A DNA stretch of 64,000 nt from Paracoccus luteus (GCF_004522155.1 NZ_SDEA01000003.1:135413-199412), one strand, 5' to 3'; positions 16,957-26,460 are shown, counted from the stretch's first letter. Notes: a model not told the origin generated them from the sequence alone. Numbers and translations: made by a program.

Positions 16957-18218
16957 CAGTCCGCGACCCGGCCCAGCACCAGGCTGGCGTTGGTCCCGCC
17001 AAAGCCGAAGCTGTTGGACAGCGCCACGTCGATCCTGCGCCGGACCGCCGCGTTCGCGGCCAGATCGACCGGCGTGTCGGCCACCGGATCGTCCAGGTTG
17101 ATCGTCGGCGGCGCGATCTGGTCGCGGATCGCCAGGATGCAGAAGATCGCCTCGACCGCGCCCGCAGCACCCAGCAGGTGCCCGATCGAGGATTTCGTGG
17201 ACGACATGGTGACGCGGCCCGCGTGTTCGCCCAGCAGCCGCTCGACGGCGCCCAGTTCGATCACGTCGGCCATGGTGCTGGTGCCGTGGGCGTTGATGTA
17301 GTCGACCGCCGACGGCTCCAGCCCCGCCCGCTTCAGCGCCGCGGCCATCGACCGGAACCCGCCGTCGCCGTCCTCGGACGGGGCGGTGATGTGATAGGCG
17401 TCGCCCGACATGCCGTAACCCAGCACCTCGGCGTAAATCTTCGCGCCACGCGCCTTGGCGTGCTCGTATTCCTCAAGCACGACGATGCCCGCGCCCTCGC
17501 CCATGACAAAGCCGTCGCGGTCGGCGTCCCAGGGGCGGCTGGCCGCCTGCGGGTCGTTGTCGCGCTTGGTGGACAGGGCCTTGCAGGCGTTGAACCCGGC
17601 GATGCCGATTTCGGATATGGGGGATTCCGCCCCGCCCGCCACCATCACGTCGGCGTCGCCGAAGGCGATCATCCGCGCCGCGTCGCCGATGGCATGCGCG
17701 CCGGTGGAACAGGCCGTAACGACCGCATGGTTCGGCCCCTTGAACCCGAACCGGATGCTGACCTGCCCGCTGACAAGGTTGATCAGCGCGCCGGGAATGA
17801 AGAACGGGCTGACCCGCTTGGGCCCGCGTTCCTTGATCAGCACGGCGGTGTCCGCGATCGACGTTAGCCCGCCGATGCCGCTGCCGATCATCACGCCGGT
17901 GCGCTCGCGCTCTTCGTCCGTCTCGGGCTGCCACCCGCTGTCGCGGACGGCCTGCACGGCGGCGGCCATGCCATACAGGATGAAATCGTCCACCTTGCGG
18001 CGGTCCTTCGGCTCCATCCACTCATCGGGGTTGAAGGTGCCGTCCCGGCCGTCGCCCAGCGGGATCTCGCAGGCGTATTTCGTCACCACCTGCGACGGAT
18101 CGAACCGCGTGATCGGACCCGCGCCCGACTGCCCGTCCAGCAGGCGCCGCCACGTCTCCTCGACGCCCGATGCCAGCGGCGTGACCATTCCCAGCCCGGT
18201 GACGACAACCCTGCGCAT
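16956..18218 (-). CDS. fabF: 3-oxoacyl-[acyl-carrier-protein] synthase II
   Basis: The 420-residue condensing enzyme of fatty acid elongation has its catalytic cysteine at about 170 in TACSTG and catalytic histidines in NAHGTSTM and SIGHLLGAAG. It extends acyl-ACP with malonyl-ACP. ATG 18218 is preferred because it gives MRRVVVTGLGMVTPLASG, the family N-terminus, behind GGGGAA; the open frame upstream is not conserved in character. acpP, often next to fabF, is not here. The gene is divergent from a TelA-family gene. Confidence 0.96.
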   Translation of the reverse strand: MRRVVVTGLGMVTPLASGVEETWRRLLDGQSGAGPITRFDPSQVVTKYACEIPLGDGRDGTFNPDEWMEPKDRRKVDDFILYGMAAAVQAVRDSGWQPETDEERERTGVMIGSGIGGLTSIADTAVLIKERGPKRVSPFFIPGALINLVSGQVSIRFGFKGPNHAVVTACSTGAHAIGDAARMIAFGDADVMVAGGAESPISEIGIAGFNACKALSTKRDNDPQAASRPWDADRDGFVMGEGAGIVVLEEYEHAKARGAKIYAEVLGYGMSGDAYHITAPSEDGDGGFRSMAAALKRAGLEPSAVDYINAHGTSTMADVIELGAVERLLGEHAGRVTMSSTKSSIGHLLGAAGAVEAIFCILAIRDQIAPPTINLDDPVADTPVDLAANAAVRRRIDVALSNSFGFGGTNASLVLGRVAD

Positions 18219-18437
18219 GTGCGATATTCCCCTGCTGCAACGGCGCGATGCATACACGCAGGCCCCCGTTGCTGCAACGCACCCTGCGGCGACAGCCCGC
18301 GCTGCGGCCACGCCCGCGCGCGTGCCGGAACTTTCCCGCGGATTATCCCGTTGAAGCGGCAAGAAATCGGCCTAGTCTGCGGGCCGATGCCGCATGGCCG
18401 CCGCGCCCTGCCAACGCCGCCGAAAGGGAACCGCGCG

Positions 18438-19646
18438 ATGAGCACACAGACACAGGCCAGCGCCCAGGCCGCGCTGCCCGAACTGCAGGCCGTGACCGCC
18501 GTCGTCCTGCCGGAACCCGCCGCGCAGGTCGTCACCCTGGACGAGGCGCCCGCCCCCGTGGCCGACGAGATCCGCCGCCGCATGGACGAGATCGACCTGC
18601 GCGACACCACCTCGATCGTGCATTTCGGCGCCCGCGCGCAGGCGGGCCTGCAGGAAATCAGCCAGTCGATGCTGGCCGACGTCAAGAACAAGGACGTGGG
18701 GCCGGCGGGCGACAGCCTGCGCGACATCGTGTCCACGATCCGCGGCTTTTCCGTCAGCGAGCTGGACGTGCGCCGCGAACGGTCCTGGTGGGAAAAGCTG
18801 CTGGGCCGCGCCGCGCCCTTTGCCAAGTTCGTGGCGAACTACGAGGAAATCCAGGGCCAGATCGACCGCATCACCGCCGACCTGGACAGCCACCAGCACC
18901 GGCTGTTGAAGGACATCAAGTCGCTGGACGTGCTGTATGACCGCACGCTGGATTTCTATGACGAACTCGCGCTCTATATCTCGGCGGGCGAGGAAAAGCT
19001 GCGCGAACTGGACGCAACGACCATCCCCGCCAAGGAGGCCGAGGTTCAGGCCAGCCCCACCGACGGTCAGGTGCTCGAGGCGCAGGAGCTGCGCGACCTG
19101 CGCACCCTGCGCGACGATCTGGAACGCCGCGTCCACGACCTGAAGCTGACGCGGCAGGTCACGATGCAGTCGCTGCCCTCGATCCGGCTGGTGCAGGAAA
19201 ACGACAAGTCGCTGGTGACCAAGATCAGCTCGACGCTGGTGAACACCGTGCCGCTGTGGGAAACCCAGCTGGCGCAGGCGGTGACGATCCAGCGCGCGTC
19301 GCAGGCCGCGGGTGCGGTCCGTCAGGCCACCGACCTGACCAACGACCTGCTGACCGCCAACGCGAAGAACCTGCGCGACGCCAACGCCCGCATCCGCACC
19401 GAAACAGAACGCGGCCTTTTCGACATCGAATCGGTGCGTACCGCCAACGCCGAGCTGATCGCCACGATCGAGGACAGCCTGCGCATCGCCGACGAGGGCA
19501 AGGCCCGCCGCGCCGCCGCCGAGATGGAGCTGCAGAAGATGGAGGTCGAGCTGCGCCAGACGCTCGCCGCGTCAAGCGCGCGCCAGCAGGCGCCGGTCAC
19601 GATGGGCGCGGCCACCGTGTCGCCGGGGGGCGGGCGTTCCGCCTGA
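18438..19646 (+). CDS. TelA/KlaA family toxic anion resistance protein
   Basis: This is a 402-residue cytosolic, mostly helical protein with coiled-coil character (for example IQGQIDRITADLDSHQHRLL). It has the TelA-family core QSLPSIRLVQENDKSLVTKI and TVPLWETQLAQAV. The family is linked to tellurite and cell-envelope stress resistance, with unknown biochemistry. The start ATG 18438 has AAAGGGAA upstream. It is the first of a rightward run with a DUF2927 lipoprotein, an SPFH protein and a zinc-ribbon membrane protein, which suggests a membrane-stress module. Confidence 0.88.
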   Translation: MSTQTQASAQAALPELQAVTAVVLPEPAAQVVTLDEAPAPVADEIRRRMDEIDLRDTTSIVHFGARAQAGLQEISQSMLADVKNKDVGPAGDSLRDIVSTIRGFSVSELDVRRERSWWEKLLGRAAPFAKFVANYEEIQGQIDRITADLDSHQHRLLKDIKSLDVLYDRTLDFYDELALYISAGEEKLRELDATTIPAKEAEVQASPTDGQVLEAQELRDLRTLRDDLERRVHDLKLTRQVTMQSLPSIRLVQENDKSLVTKISSTLVNTVPLWETQLAQAVTIQRASQAAGAVRQATDLTNDLLTANAKNLRDANARIRTETERGLFDIESVRTANAELIATIEDSLRIADEGKARRAAAEMELQKMEVELRQTLAASSARQQAPVTMGAATVSPGGGRSA

Positions 19647-19664
19647 CCGACGGCCTTGAACGTC

Positions 19665-20696
19665 ATGCCGCCCGCCCCGCACCTTCGCCCCGCCGCCCCC
19701 GCGCCGGGGCGTTGCGCCCTGCCGCGGCGCGGCGCGCTGGCGCTGGCCGTGCTGGCCGTGCTGGCCGCCTGCACGCCCGCTGCCCCGCCGCCTGCACCGA
19801 CCACGCCGGCGCCGGCCGCGCGCCCCGACCGGCTGCGGCCCGTGCCGCCACCGCCCGTTCCGCAGGTGGCGGCCGCGACGCCCGCCAGCCTGACCATGAC
19901 GCAGTATCTGGCCAGCGTTCAGGATGCGCTGGTGACGCGCGGGCAGCTGCGCACCGATTCGGGCGCGGCAGAGGACAGGCTGACGCCGGAAACGCTGGCC
20001 GAGAACTTTGTCCAGATCGCGCTGCGCGACGAATACATCCGCCAGGACGGCCAGCTCATCCCCCATTCGCACGCCGCCCCCTTGCGCCGCTGGACCGACC
20101 CGGTGCGCCTTGCGGTCGAGTTCGGGGCATCGGTCCCGCGCGGCCAGCGCGCCGGCGACCAGGCCCAGATCGCGTCCTTCGCCGCCCGCCTGTCGCGCGT
20201 CACCCGCCACCCCGTCGGCGTGGCGCCGTCGGGCAATTTCATCGTGCTGGTCGTGGCCGAGGATGAGCGCGCATCCATCGGCCCGCGCCTGTCGCGGCTG
20301 ATCCCCGGCATCCCCACCGCCGACCTGGCCGCCATCGAATCGCTGTCGCCGCAGACCTATTGCACCGTCTTCGCCTATTCGCGCGGCAGCAGCGCCGCCT
20401 ATGCCAACGCGGTCGCCGTGATCCGCGCCGAACTGCCCGACCGCCTGCGCCTCAGCTGCATCCACGAAGAGCTGGCGCAAGGCATGGGGCTCGCCAACGA
20501 CAGCCCGACCGCGCGCCCCTCGATCTTCAACGACGACGAGGAGTTCGCCTATCTGACCGGCCATGACGAGCTGCTGCTGCAGATGCTCTATGACCCCCGC
20601 CTGCGCCCCGGCATGACCGAGGCCGAGGCCCGCCCCGTCGCCCTGGCCATCGCGGCGGAACTGCTGACAGGAACCCCGCCCGGTCCCGCGACTTGA
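19665..20696 (+). CDS. DUF2927 family lipoprotein
   Basis: A protein of about 343 residues with an N-terminal hydrophobic stretch (GALALAVLAVLAAC) ending in a lipobox cysteine, then a Pro/Ala-rich linker. The remaining 250 residues contain LRRWTDPVRLAVEFG, which I recognise as DUF2927. No activity is known to me. ATG 19665 is used; TTG 19656 in the same frame is possible, and neither has a clear ribosome site. It lies 18 bp after the TelA gene. Confidence 0.75.
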   Translation: MPPAPHLRPAAPAPGRCALPRRGALALAVLAVLAACTPAAPPPAPTTPAPAARPDRLRPVPPPPVPQVAAATPASLTMTQYLASVQDALVTRGQLRTDSGAAEDRLTPETLAENFVQIALRDEYIRQDGQLIPHSHAAPLRRWTDPVRLAVEFGASVPRGQRAGDQAQIASFAARLSRVTRHPVGVAPSGNFIVLVVAEDERASIGPRLSRLIPGIPTADLAAIESLSPQTYCTVFAYSRGSSAAYANAVAVIRAELPDRLRLSCIHEELAQGMGLANDSPTARPSIFNDDEEFAYLTGHDELLLQMLYDPRLRPGMTEAEARPVALAIAAELLTGTPPGPAT

Positions 20697-20730
20697 TCCA
20701 CGCCGCTCGCCCTCTCGAAAGGACCACGAC

Positions 20731-21909
20731 ATGGCCATCCTCGACTTCCTGACCGGAGAGTTCATCGACGTCATCGAATGGACCGACGACACCCGCGACA
20801 CGATGGTCTGGCGCTATGAGACGCGCGGCAATGCGATCAAATACGGCGCGAAACTGACCGTGCGCGAGGGGCAGGCGGCCGTCTTCGTCCACGAGGGCCA
20901 GATCGCCGACACCTTCGGGCCGGGGCTTTACCTGCTGGAAACCAACAACATGCCGGTGCTGACCCGGCTGCAGCACTGGCACCACGGGTTCCGCAGCCCC
21001 TTCAAGTCGGAAATCTATTTCGTCAGCACGACCCGGTTCAACGACCTGAAATGGGGCACCCGCAACCCGATCATCGCGCGCGATCCCGAGTTCGGCGCGG
21101 TCCGGCTGCGGGCCTTCGGCACCTATGCGATGCGCGTGACCGACCCCGCGCGGTTCATCGCGGAAATCGTCGGCACCGACGGCGAGTTCACCGCCGACGA
21201 GATCACCTTTCAGCTGCGCAACGTCATCGTCGAGGCGTTCTCGCGGCTGATCGCGGCATCCGGCATCCCGGTGCTGGACATGGCCGCCAACACCCGCTCG
21301 CTGGGGGAAATGGTGGTCAAGGCGATTCAGCCCACGGTCGCGCAATACGGCCTGACCCTGCCCGAGTTCTATGTCGAGAACATCAGCCTGCCCGACGAGG
21401 TGGAAAAGATGCTCGACAAGCGCACCTCGATGGGGATCGTCGGCGACCTGAACCGCTTTGGCCAGTATGCGCAGGCCGAGGCGATGCTGAACGCCTCGGC
21501 CCAGCCCGGCGGCATGGGCGCGGGGCTGGGCGCCGGGATGGGGGCGGCCATCGGCATGGGCATGGCGGGCGGCATGGGCGGCGGCGGGCTGCGCGGCCCG
21601 TGGGGCGCCATCCCCGCGCCCGCGCAGGCCCCCGCGCTGGCCCCGCAGAACCTGCCCGGCATGATCGCGCCGCCCGCGGGCGCGCCGGACATCCTGTGGC
21701 ACGTCGCGCTGGAGGGCCAGGCCAGCGGCCCCTATGGCCGCGCCCATCTGGGCCGGCTGATGAACGAGGGGCGGTTCACCCGCGACACGCTGGTCTGGAC
21801 GCCGGGACAGGACGGCTGGATGCCCGCCGACGAGGTGCCGGCGCTGGCGCAGCTGTTCACCATGCAGCCCCCGCCCCTTCCCGCGCCGCCCGCGCCCCCG
21901 CAAGGCTGA
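20731..21909 (+). CDS. SPFH domain protein with C-terminal GYF-type domain
   Basis: The 392-residue protein has an N-terminal SPFH/band-7-like part of the YdjI 'virion core' kind (residues about 1-260: GPGLYLLETNNMPVLTRLQ, RLRAFGTYAMRVTDPARF). A Gly/Met-rich linker near 265-300 follows. A C-terminal GYF_2-like domain (WHVALEGQASGPYGRAHLG, WTPGQDGWMPADEV) may bind proline-rich partners, and its own tail is Pro-rich. SPFH proteins form membrane-associated assemblies. The start has GAAAGGA upstream. It precedes the zinc-ribbon membrane protein gene. Confidence 0.85.
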   Translation: MAILDFLTGEFIDVIEWTDDTRDTMVWRYETRGNAIKYGAKLTVREGQAAVFVHEGQIADTFGPGLYLLETNNMPVLTRLQHWHHGFRSPFKSEIYFVSTTRFNDLKWGTRNPIIARDPEFGAVRLRAFGTYAMRVTDPARFIAEIVGTDGEFTADEITFQLRNVIVEAFSRLIAASGIPVLDMAANTRSLGEMVVKAIQPTVAQYGLTLPEFYVENISLPDEVEKMLDKRTSMGIVGDLNRFGQYAQAEAMLNASAQPGGMGAGLGAGMGAAIGMGMAGGMGGGGLRGPWGAIPAPAQAPALAPQNLPGMIAPPAGAPDILWHVALEGQASGPYGRAHLGRLMNEGRFTRDTLVWTPGQDGWMPADEVPALAQLFTMQPPPLPAPPAPPQG

Positions 21910-21916
21910 CCGCCCG

Positions 21917-21944
21917 ATCTTCTGGCCGCAAATATCCCGGGGGA
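21917..21944. repeat. Intergenic repeat copy 1 (CAAATATCCCGGGGG family)
   Basis: A short copy of the dispersed element (ATCTTCTGG, then the CAAATATCCCGGGGG core) lies 7 bp after the SPFH gene stop. It is followed by a short palindrome TCGTCGTATACGACGA (21947-21962). Confidence 0.7.
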
Positions 21945-22025
21945 ATCGTCGTATACGACGATGGGGGCTGGCCCCCCGCCTCGTCCCCGCCACCCTCGCC
22001 CACCCCGCGCCCGAAAGGCCGCGCC

Positions 22026-23339
22026 ATGCCCACGCCCCGGATCGAACACCGCTATCCCTGCGAGAATTGCGGCGGCAGCCTGCAGTTCGCGCCGGGTCAG
22101 AACGCGCTGACCTGCCCCTGGTGCGGGCATGTCCAGACCATCTCGCCGGGCGCCGCCCGCGCGCCCGCCCGCCAGCACGCGGGCGGGGCCGAGGGCCAGG
22201 ATCTGCTGCTGCGCGACCCCGCCACGGGCCGCGCGATCCAGTGGGATGGCGGGCGCAAGGCACAGGGGCTGGCCGAGATCCCGCTGGCGCAGGGGCTGCG
22301 CGTGGACGACGCCAGCGACCTGACCGAAACCGTGCGCACGCTGTCCTGCCCCAATTGCGGCGCCCGGATCGAGGTGGACGGCACCGCCCACGCCGGCGCC
22401 TGCCCGTTCTGCGCGACGCCGGTCGTGACCGACACCGGCACCACCCGGCTGATCAAGCCGCAGGGCGTGCTGCCCTTCGTCATCACCGAGGATCAGGCCC
22501 GCGCCGCTTTGGGCGACTGGCTGGGCCGACTGTGGTTCGCGCCCGGCGGGCTGGTGCAATACGCCCGCCGCGGGCGGCGGATGTCGGGGGTGTATTCGCC
22601 CTTCTGGACCTTCGACGCGGACACGCGCACCGCCTATTCGGGCCAGCGGGGCGACCACTACTATGAAACCGTCTATGTCACCCAGACCGTCAACGGCCGC
22701 AGCCAGCGCGTGGCCCAGCAGGTCATGCGCACGCGCTGGCGCCGGGCCGCGGGCCGCGTCTCGCGCAGCTTCAACGACGTGCTGGTGCTGGCGGCCTCGT
22801 CCCTGCCGCGCCGCTTTGCCGATGCGCTGGCGCCGTGGGATCTGTCGCATCTGACGCCCTATGACCCGCAATATCTGGCGGGCTTCAGCGCCGAGGGCTA
22901 TACGATCCCGCTGGCCGACGGCCACGCCATCGCGCGGCAGGAAATGGCGGGCGTGATCGCGATGGACGTGCGCCGCGACATTGGCGGCGACGTCCAGCGG
23001 ATCGAGGCGATGGACACCGACCACGCCGCCGAGACGTTCAAGCACATCCTGCTGCCGATCTGGTCGGCGGCCTATCGCTATAACGGCAAGTCGTATCGCT
23101 TTGTCGTCAACGGCCAGTCCGGCCGGGTGCAGGGCGACCGCCCGTATTCGGCATGGAAGATCGCGCTGGCGGTGCTGCTGGCGGTTCTGGCGCTGGCCGG
23201 TCTGCTGTGGGCGGCAAACGAATCCGGCTATGTCCGGGTTGGCAACGCCGGGTTTTCGTCGCCGGGCGACAGGGTTCTTGCGGAATATCCGCCCGGGGGC
23301 TTTCGCCCCGGCGCGGACCATGTGATCCGATACGACTGA
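22026..23339 (+). CDS. Zinc-ribbon membrane protein (PriA-like ribbon), unknown function
   Basis: This 437-residue protein opens with two zinc ribbons, CENC...CPWC near residues 12-34 and CPNC...CPFC near 115-140. A long soluble domain of unknown fold follows, and one membrane helix near the C-terminus (IALAVLLAVLALAGLLWA) precedes a short tail. The N-terminal ribbons are of the type often labelled 'primosomal protein N-like' or TFIIB-like, but there is no helicase domain. The start is ATG 22026; a much longer open frame upstream overlaps the SPFH gene in another frame and is not used. Confidence 0.8.
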   Translation: MPTPRIEHRYPCENCGGSLQFAPGQNALTCPWCGHVQTISPGAARAPARQHAGGAEGQDLLLRDPATGRAIQWDGGRKAQGLAEIPLAQGLRVDDASDLTETVRTLSCPNCGARIEVDGTAHAGACPFCATPVVTDTGTTRLIKPQGVLPFVITEDQARAALGDWLGRLWFAPGGLVQYARRGRRMSGVYSPFWTFDADTRTAYSGQRGDHYYETVYVTQTVNGRSQRVAQQVMRTRWRRAAGRVSRSFNDVLVLAASSLPRRFADALAPWDLSHLTPYDPQYLAGFSAEGYTIPLADGHAIARQEMAGVIAMDVRRDIGGDVQRIEAMDTDHAAETFKHILLPIWSAAYRYNGKSYRFVVNGQSGRVQGDRPYSAWKIALAVLLAVLALAGLLWAANESGYVRVGNAGFSSPGDRVLAEYPPGGFRPGADHVIRYD

Positions 23340-23379
23340 CGCGGCGCGCCCCGCCGTTCCCGAACCCAAGGACCGCCCG

Positions 23380-24291
23380 ATGATCCTGTGCGCTGGCGAA
23401 TCGCTGATCGACATGGTTCCCCGCGACGGGCTGTTCCAGCCGCTGCCGGGCGGGTCGGTCTGGAACACCGCGCTGGCGCTGGGGCGGCTGGGCGCGCCCG
23501 CGGGCTATCTGTGGCCGATCTCGCGCGACGGCTTCGGCGAATCGCTGCTGCGCCCGCTGGCGGATGCCGGGGTGGACACGGCGCTGTGCCCGCGCAGCGA
23601 CCGGCCGACGACGCTGGCCTTTGTCACCCTGACCGGGGGCGAGGCGCGCTATGCCTTTTATGACGAAGGCTCGGCAGGCCGCATGCTGCAGGAATCCGAC
23701 CTGCCCGCCCTGCCCGGGGGCCTCACGGCGCTGTTCATCGGCGGCATCAGCCTGGTCCCCGACCCCTGCGGCGCGGCGGTCGAGGTGCTGGCCACCCGCG
23801 CCGCAGCCGACGGCGTCCCGGTGATGCTGGACCCGAACATCCGGCCCTTCTTCATCGCGGATGCCGCCGCCCACCGCGACCGGCTGGACCGGCTGATCGG
23901 GCTTGCGTCCATCGTCAAGCTGTCGGCCGACGACCTCGCCTGGCTAAACCCCGGCGCGGACCCGGCGCAGGCCGCGCGCGCGCTGCTGGACCGTGGCCCG
24001 GCGCTGGTCCTGCAGACCGGCGGCGCGGCGGGGGCGGTCGCCCATACAGCGCGCGGCAGCCTGCGCGCCCCGGCGATCCGCGTCGCGGTCGCCGACACCA
24101 TCGGCGCGGGCGACACGTTCAACGCGGGGATGCTGGACGCGCTGCACCGGGCGGGCGCGCTGTCGCGTCTGGCGGCGCTGGACGACGCCACGCTGGCCGC
24201 CGCGCTGGCCCACGCGGCCCGCGCGGCGGCCATCACCGTCTCGCGCCCCGGCGCCGACCCGCCCTGGGCGCGCGAGCTGCCCGCGGACTGA
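23380..24291 (+). CDS. PfkB family carbohydrate kinase (fructokinase-like)
   Basis: The 303-residue ribokinase-fold sugar kinase has the N-terminal sugar motif GGSVWNTALALGRLG and the C-terminal catalytic motif DTIGAGDTFNAGML, where the GAGD aspartate is the base. Fructokinase is the nearest functional guess; other hexoses are possible. ATG 23380 has AAGGA upstream. The gene is convergent with argD and separated from it by a repeat element. Confidence 0.88.
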   Translation: MILCAGESLIDMVPRDGLFQPLPGGSVWNTALALGRLGAPAGYLWPISRDGFGESLLRPLADAGVDTALCPRSDRPTTLAFVTLTGGEARYAFYDEGSAGRMLQESDLPALPGGLTALFIGGISLVPDPCGAAVEVLATRAAADGVPVMLDPNIRPFFIADAAAHRDRLDRLIGLASIVKLSADDLAWLNPGADPAQAARALLDRGPALVLQTGGAAGAVAHTARGSLRAPAIRVAVADTIGAGDTFNAGMLDALHRAGALSRLAALDDATLAAALAHAARAAAITVSRPGADPPWARELPAD

Positions 24292-24319
24292 TCCCGCCAC
24301 GATCTTCTGATCCGGCACC

Positions 24320-24410
24320 GATCTTCTGGCTGGAAATATCCCGGGGCTGGCGAACGCCCGGAAAACGGTCCGGTGGACCGTTTTCAGTAAGCCAGGGGCG
24401 AAGCCCCAGG
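24320..24410. repeat. Intergenic repeat copy 2, long form with hairpins
   Basis: The copy begins with ATCTTCTGG and the AAATATCCCGGGG core, then has three consecutive hairpins. The middle one, at 24361-24385, is a perfect 11-bp stem with a GGT loop and A/T-tracts at its ends (GAAAACGGTCC / GGACCGTTTTC). It lies between the convergent ends of the sugar kinase gene and argD and may terminate both. It is nearly identical to the copy at 38585-38672. Confidence 0.8.
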
Positions 24411-24420
24411 GGACTGGCCC

Positions 24421-24480
24421 CCGGTTCTCGCGCCGCCGGTTCTCGCGTCCCCGGTCCTCGCGCCCCCGGTTCTCGCGCCC
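24421..24480. repeat. Four tandem 15-bp repeats
   Basis: Four copies of the unit CCGGTTCTCGCGCCC, with single-base variants, run back to back and end 5 bp before the argD stop codon. Confidence 0.85.
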
Positions 24481-24485
24481 CCCGA

Positions 24486-25670
24486 TCAGGCCGCCGCCGC
24501 CGCGTCCACCCGCGCCGCCGCGCGGTCCAGCCGCGCGACCGCCTCGGCGATCTCGTCGTCGGTGATGGTCAGGGGCGGCAGCAGGCGCAGCACGTTGTCG
24601 GCGGCGGGCACGGTCAGCAGATGCTCGGCATAGCCCGCCTGCACCACGTCGCCGGGCGCGACCCGGCATTTCAGCCCCAGCATCAGCCCGGACCCGCGCA
24701 CCCCCTCGAACACGTCGGGGCGGGCCGCGACCAGCCCTTCCAGCCGCTGGCGGAACAGCGCGCCCTTGCGGTTCACCTCGGCCAGGAACGCGGGATCGGA
24801 AATGATTTCCATGACCCGCGTGCCGACGGCGCAGGCCAGCGGGTTGCCGCCATAGGTGGACCCGTGCGTTCCCGCCGTCATCCCCGCGGCGGCGCGTTCC
24901 GTGGCCAGCACCGCGCCCAGCGGAAAGCCCCCGCCGATGCCCTTGGCGACCATCATGATGTCGGGCGCGATCCCCGCCCATTCATGCGCGAACAGCCGCC
25001 CCGTGCGTCCCATGCCGCACTGCACCTCGTCCAGCACCAACAGCGCGCCGGTCTCGTCGCACAGGGCGCGGATGGCGCGCAGCTCGTCGTCGGGGATCGG
25101 GCGGATGCCGCCCTCGCCCTGCACCGGCTCGACCATGACGGCGGCGGTGCGGTCGCTGACGGCGGCGCGCAGCGCGTCCATGTCGCCCCACGGCACCTGC
25201 CGGAAGCCGGGCATCAGCGGGCCATAGCCCCTGGTCATCTTTTCCGACCCGGCGGCGGCGATGGCGCCGGTGGACCGGCCGTGGAACGCCCCCTCGAACG
25301 TCACGATCTCGATGCGGCCCTCGTCGCCCGCGTCGTGCCAGTATTTCCGCACCATCTTGATCGCCAGCTCGGCCGCCTCGGTCCCCGAGTTCGTGACGAA
25401 CACCGTGTCGGCGAATGTGGCATCCACCAGCGCCTGCGCCAGCGCCTGCTGCTGCGGGATCTGATACAGGTTCGACACATGCCAGATCCGGCCCGCCTGC
25501 GCGGTCAGCGCCGCGACCAGATCGGGGTTGGCGTGACCCAGCGCGTTGACCGCGATCCCCGCGCCCAGGTCCAGGTATCGGGTGCCGTCCGCGGTGATGG
25601 CCCAGGCGCCCTCGCCCCGGTCGAAGGCCAGGGGTGCGCGGTTATAGGTCGGCAGGACGGCGTCGATCAT
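24486..25670 (-). CDS. argD: Acetylornithine/succinylornithine aminotransferase
   Basis: The 394-residue class III PLP transaminase carries FVTNSGTEAAELAIK for cofactor phosphate binding, Asp214 in LVLDEVQCGMGRTG, and the PLP lysine at about 243 in VAKGIGGGFPLG. It makes N-acetylornithine in arginine synthesis and may also serve lysine synthesis. In this window argF lies 12 kb away rather than beside it. The Ala/Arg-rich C-terminus runs almost into a 15-bp repeat tract. Confidence 0.93.
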   Translation of the reverse strand: MIDAVLPTYNRAPLAFDRGEGAWAITADGTRYLDLGAGIAVNALGHANPDLVAALTAQAGRIWHVSNLYQIPQQQALAQALVDATFADTVFVTNSGTEAAELAIKMVRKYWHDAGDEGRIEIVTFEGAFHGRSTGAIAAAGSEKMTRGYGPLMPGFRQVPWGDMDALRAAVSDRTAAVMVEPVQGEGGIRPIPDDELRAIRALCDETGALLVLDEVQCGMGRTGRLFAHEWAGIAPDIMMVAKGIGGGFPLGAVLATERAAAGMTAGTHGSTYGGNPLACAVGTRVMEIISDPAFLAEVNRKGALFRQRLEGLVAARPDVFEGVRGSGLMLGLKCRVAPGDVVQAGYAEHLLTVPAADNVLRLLPPLTITDDEIAEAVARLDRAAARVDAAAAA

Positions 25671-25890
25671 GGGTCGGTCCCTTGGCTGATGATGGGGTGG
25701 TGAACGGCAGGCGGGCGCGGCCCCGGCAATCGGGGCGCGGACGCCTCAGCGTCGGCGCGGGGTCTGGGCGCGGGACACGTTCATGGGACGCAGCGTTACC
25801 GCGCCCGGCGCGGGGGATCAACGGGGTATCTGCCGCGATGCGCGGGGGCGCGCGGCGTGCTATGCTTGGCCCGAACGGGGGGACGCAGCG

Positions 25891-26454
25891 ATGGCGATCA
25901 CGATCCGGCCCGCGCGGGCCGACGACGCGGCGTTCCTGCTGCCGCTGGTCAACGCGGCGGGGGGCGGGCTGCCGCTGCATTTCTGGACCGGCGCGGCCGG
26001 GCCAGGGCAGGATCCGTGGCAGGTGGGCCTGTCGCGCATCGCGGGCGACACGGCGGCGTTTTCCTGGCGCAAGGCGGTGGTGGCGGAACTGGACGGCACG
26101 CCCGCGGGCTGCCTTTACGCCCACGCGCTGCCCGACCGGCCGCCGCCGCCCGACCCCGGCCTGCCGCCGATGTTCGTGCCCCTGCAGCAGTTGGAGGACA
26201 TGGCCTGCGGCACCGGCCATGTCCACGCCATCGCCACCGCGCCCGACCACCGGGGCCGGGGCGTCGGCGCGGCGCTGATGACCCACGCGGGGCGCTGGCG
26301 CGGCCCGCGCGGCATGTCGCTGATCGTGGCCGACGACAACGCCGCCGCGCTGGCGCTTTACGCCCGCCACGGCTACGCGCTGCAGGCGCGACGCGCGATG
26401 GTCAAGGACGGCTGGACCGGCACCGGGCGCGACTGGCTGCTGATGCGGGGCTAA
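25891..26454 (+). CDS. GNAT family N-acetyltransferase
   Basis: The 187-residue acetyltransferase starts MAITIRPARADDAAFLLPLV. The acetyl-CoA loop is in ATAPDHRGRGVGAALM, and the last strands are SLIVADDNAAALALYARHGY. The acceptor is unknown. ATG 25891 follows a GGGGGGA tract and gives the family N-terminus; an upstream in-frame ATG at 25783 would add an unrelated segment. The gene is convergent with the ABC-2 permease gene, 6 bp apart. Confidence 0.88.
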   Translation: MAITIRPARADDAAFLLPLVNAAGGGLPLHFWTGAAGPGQDPWQVGLSRIAGDTAAFSWRKAVVAELDGTPAGCLYAHALPDRPPPPDPGLPPMFVPLQQLEDMACGTGHVHAIATAPDHRGRGVGAALMTHAGRWRGPRGMSLIVADDNAAALALYARHGYALQARRAMVKDGWTGTGRDWLLMRG

Positions 26455-26460
26455 GGGGGC

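Noticed and set aside
21051-22025. Long open frame joined upstream of the zinc-ribbon gene
   Set aside because: It lies within the SPFH gene in a different frame; conserved zinc-ribbon sequence begins only at ATG 22026.
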